The position numbers were made by a program, and so were the translations under genes. This document shows, one piece after another, positions 63,638-64,000 of a stretch of DNA of 64,000 bases (position 1 is its first letter; each line of letters opens with the position of its first letter). A model generated the notes under the pieces. It was given only the letters and a program-made list of their open reading frames with translations. It did not search any database and was not told the DNA's origin. Source of the stretch: an uncultured Sterolibacteriaceae bacterium (GTDB taxonomy: Bacteria > Pseudomonadota > Gammaproteobacteria > Burkholderiales > Rhodocyclaceae); NCBI GenBank assembly GCA_937888595.1, contig CALARK010000022.1, forward strand, positions 434,001 to 498,000, given 5' to 3'.

Positions 63638-64000
63638 ATGATGGAAAAGGTGTGGCTGAAGACGTATCCGAAGGACATCCCGGCCGAGATCAGCATCGAT
63701 CAAGTGCCATCCCTGGTGGCGCTGTTCGAGAAGGCCTGCAAGGATTACGCAGGGCAGACGGCCTATATCAGCATGGGCAAGGAAATGAGCTATCGTCAGC
63801 TCGACGATGAGAGCCGCGCCTTCGCCGGCTGGCTGCAGTCGCTCGGCCTGAAGAAGGGTGACCGCGTCGCGCTGATGATGCCCAACCTGCTGCAGTATCC
63901 GGTGGCGCTGTTCGGCACGCTGCGCGCCGGTTGCGTCGTGGTCAGTTGCAATCCGCTCTACACGCCGCGCGAACTCGAGCACCAGTTGAAGGATTCCGGG
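63638..64000 (+). CDS. fadD: Long-chain acyl-CoA ligase FadD, N-terminal part (runs off the window)
   Basis: 121 codons to the window end. [20 protein letters not shown], then [58 protein letters not shown] and [17 protein letters not shown], the start of an AMP-dependent acyl-CoA synthetase. AGGAGG immediately precedes two ATG codons (63638 and 63641). Last visible gene of the fatty-acid operon; it would feed acyl-CoA into it. Confidence 0.9.
   Translation, partial: MMEKVWLKTYPKDIPAEISIDQVPSLVALFEKACKDYAGQTAYISMGKEMSYRQLDDESRAFAGWLQSLGLKKGDRVALMMPNLLQYPVALFGTLRAGCVVVSCNPLYTPRELEHQLKDSG

Overview
The window is 64 kb of a high-GC beta-proteobacterial chromosome. Protein styles (class I fumarase, a separate RecBCD operon, a large beta-oxidation operon, many PAS/GGDEF proteins) suggest Rhodocyclales (Azoarcus/Thauera-like); that placement is inference, not shown by a marker gene.

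Layout. (1) 1-1032: end of pnp, dksA, then tRNA-Pro(TGG) and tRNA-Arg(TCT). (2) 986-9001: an AT-richer 8-kb integrative element inserted in the 3' end of tRNA-Arg, bounded by a perfect 47-bp direct repeat and paired TGGTTCCA sites at both ends. It carries a tyrosine integrase, two AlpA-like small DNA-binding proteins, a winged-helix protein, an iteron-like non-coding region, an M.EcoRI-type methyltransferase overlapping a DUF262-HNH nuclease, several unknown proteins, and a ~1-kb protein-free segment whose minus strand folds into many perfect hairpins with GNRA/UUCG loops (candidate large structured RNA). (3) 9053-10432: enoyl-CoA hydratase, tRNA-His and a 450-base intergenic region with two terminators. 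(4) 10433-18754: recC-recB-recD, overlapping. (5) 18762-23369: small Cys protein, parC, parE. (6) 23504-28426: tRNA-Arg(ACG), lplT, LysR regulator, alr, radA. (7) 28464-45560: three cyclic-di-GMP/sensor proteins, an orphan FtsX-type permease, bcp, slyD, a P-loop ATPase, an EamA transporter, fumA-murI, a UPF0114 protein and acs. (8) 45710-48601: small hypotheticals, an AT-rich islet with an HNH nuclease and a partner, tRNA-Asn and tRNA-Ser. (9) 48643-53056: nadC, EamA transporter, nnr, M20 amidohydrolase. (10) 53153-64000: a TetR regulator with a palindromic operator, then a co-directional fatty-acid beta-oxidation operon: acyl-CoA dehydrogenase, thiolase, two FadB-like bifunctional proteins with opposite domain order, a second thiolase, a chalcone-isomerase-like periplasmic protein and the start of an acyl-CoA ligase.

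Two signals stand out. One is the structured RNA segment inside the element. The other is a ~22-bp dispersed repeat (consensus AAAGTCGGYGYYGGCGGG then ACGG), seen about 15-18 times from 12 kb onward and never inside the 8-kb element. It sits between genes hard against start or stop codons, and also inside recC, recB, parC, alr, nnr, the FadB-like genes and others, usually in one frame that adds a KVGAGGT-like or PPAPTF-like peptide.
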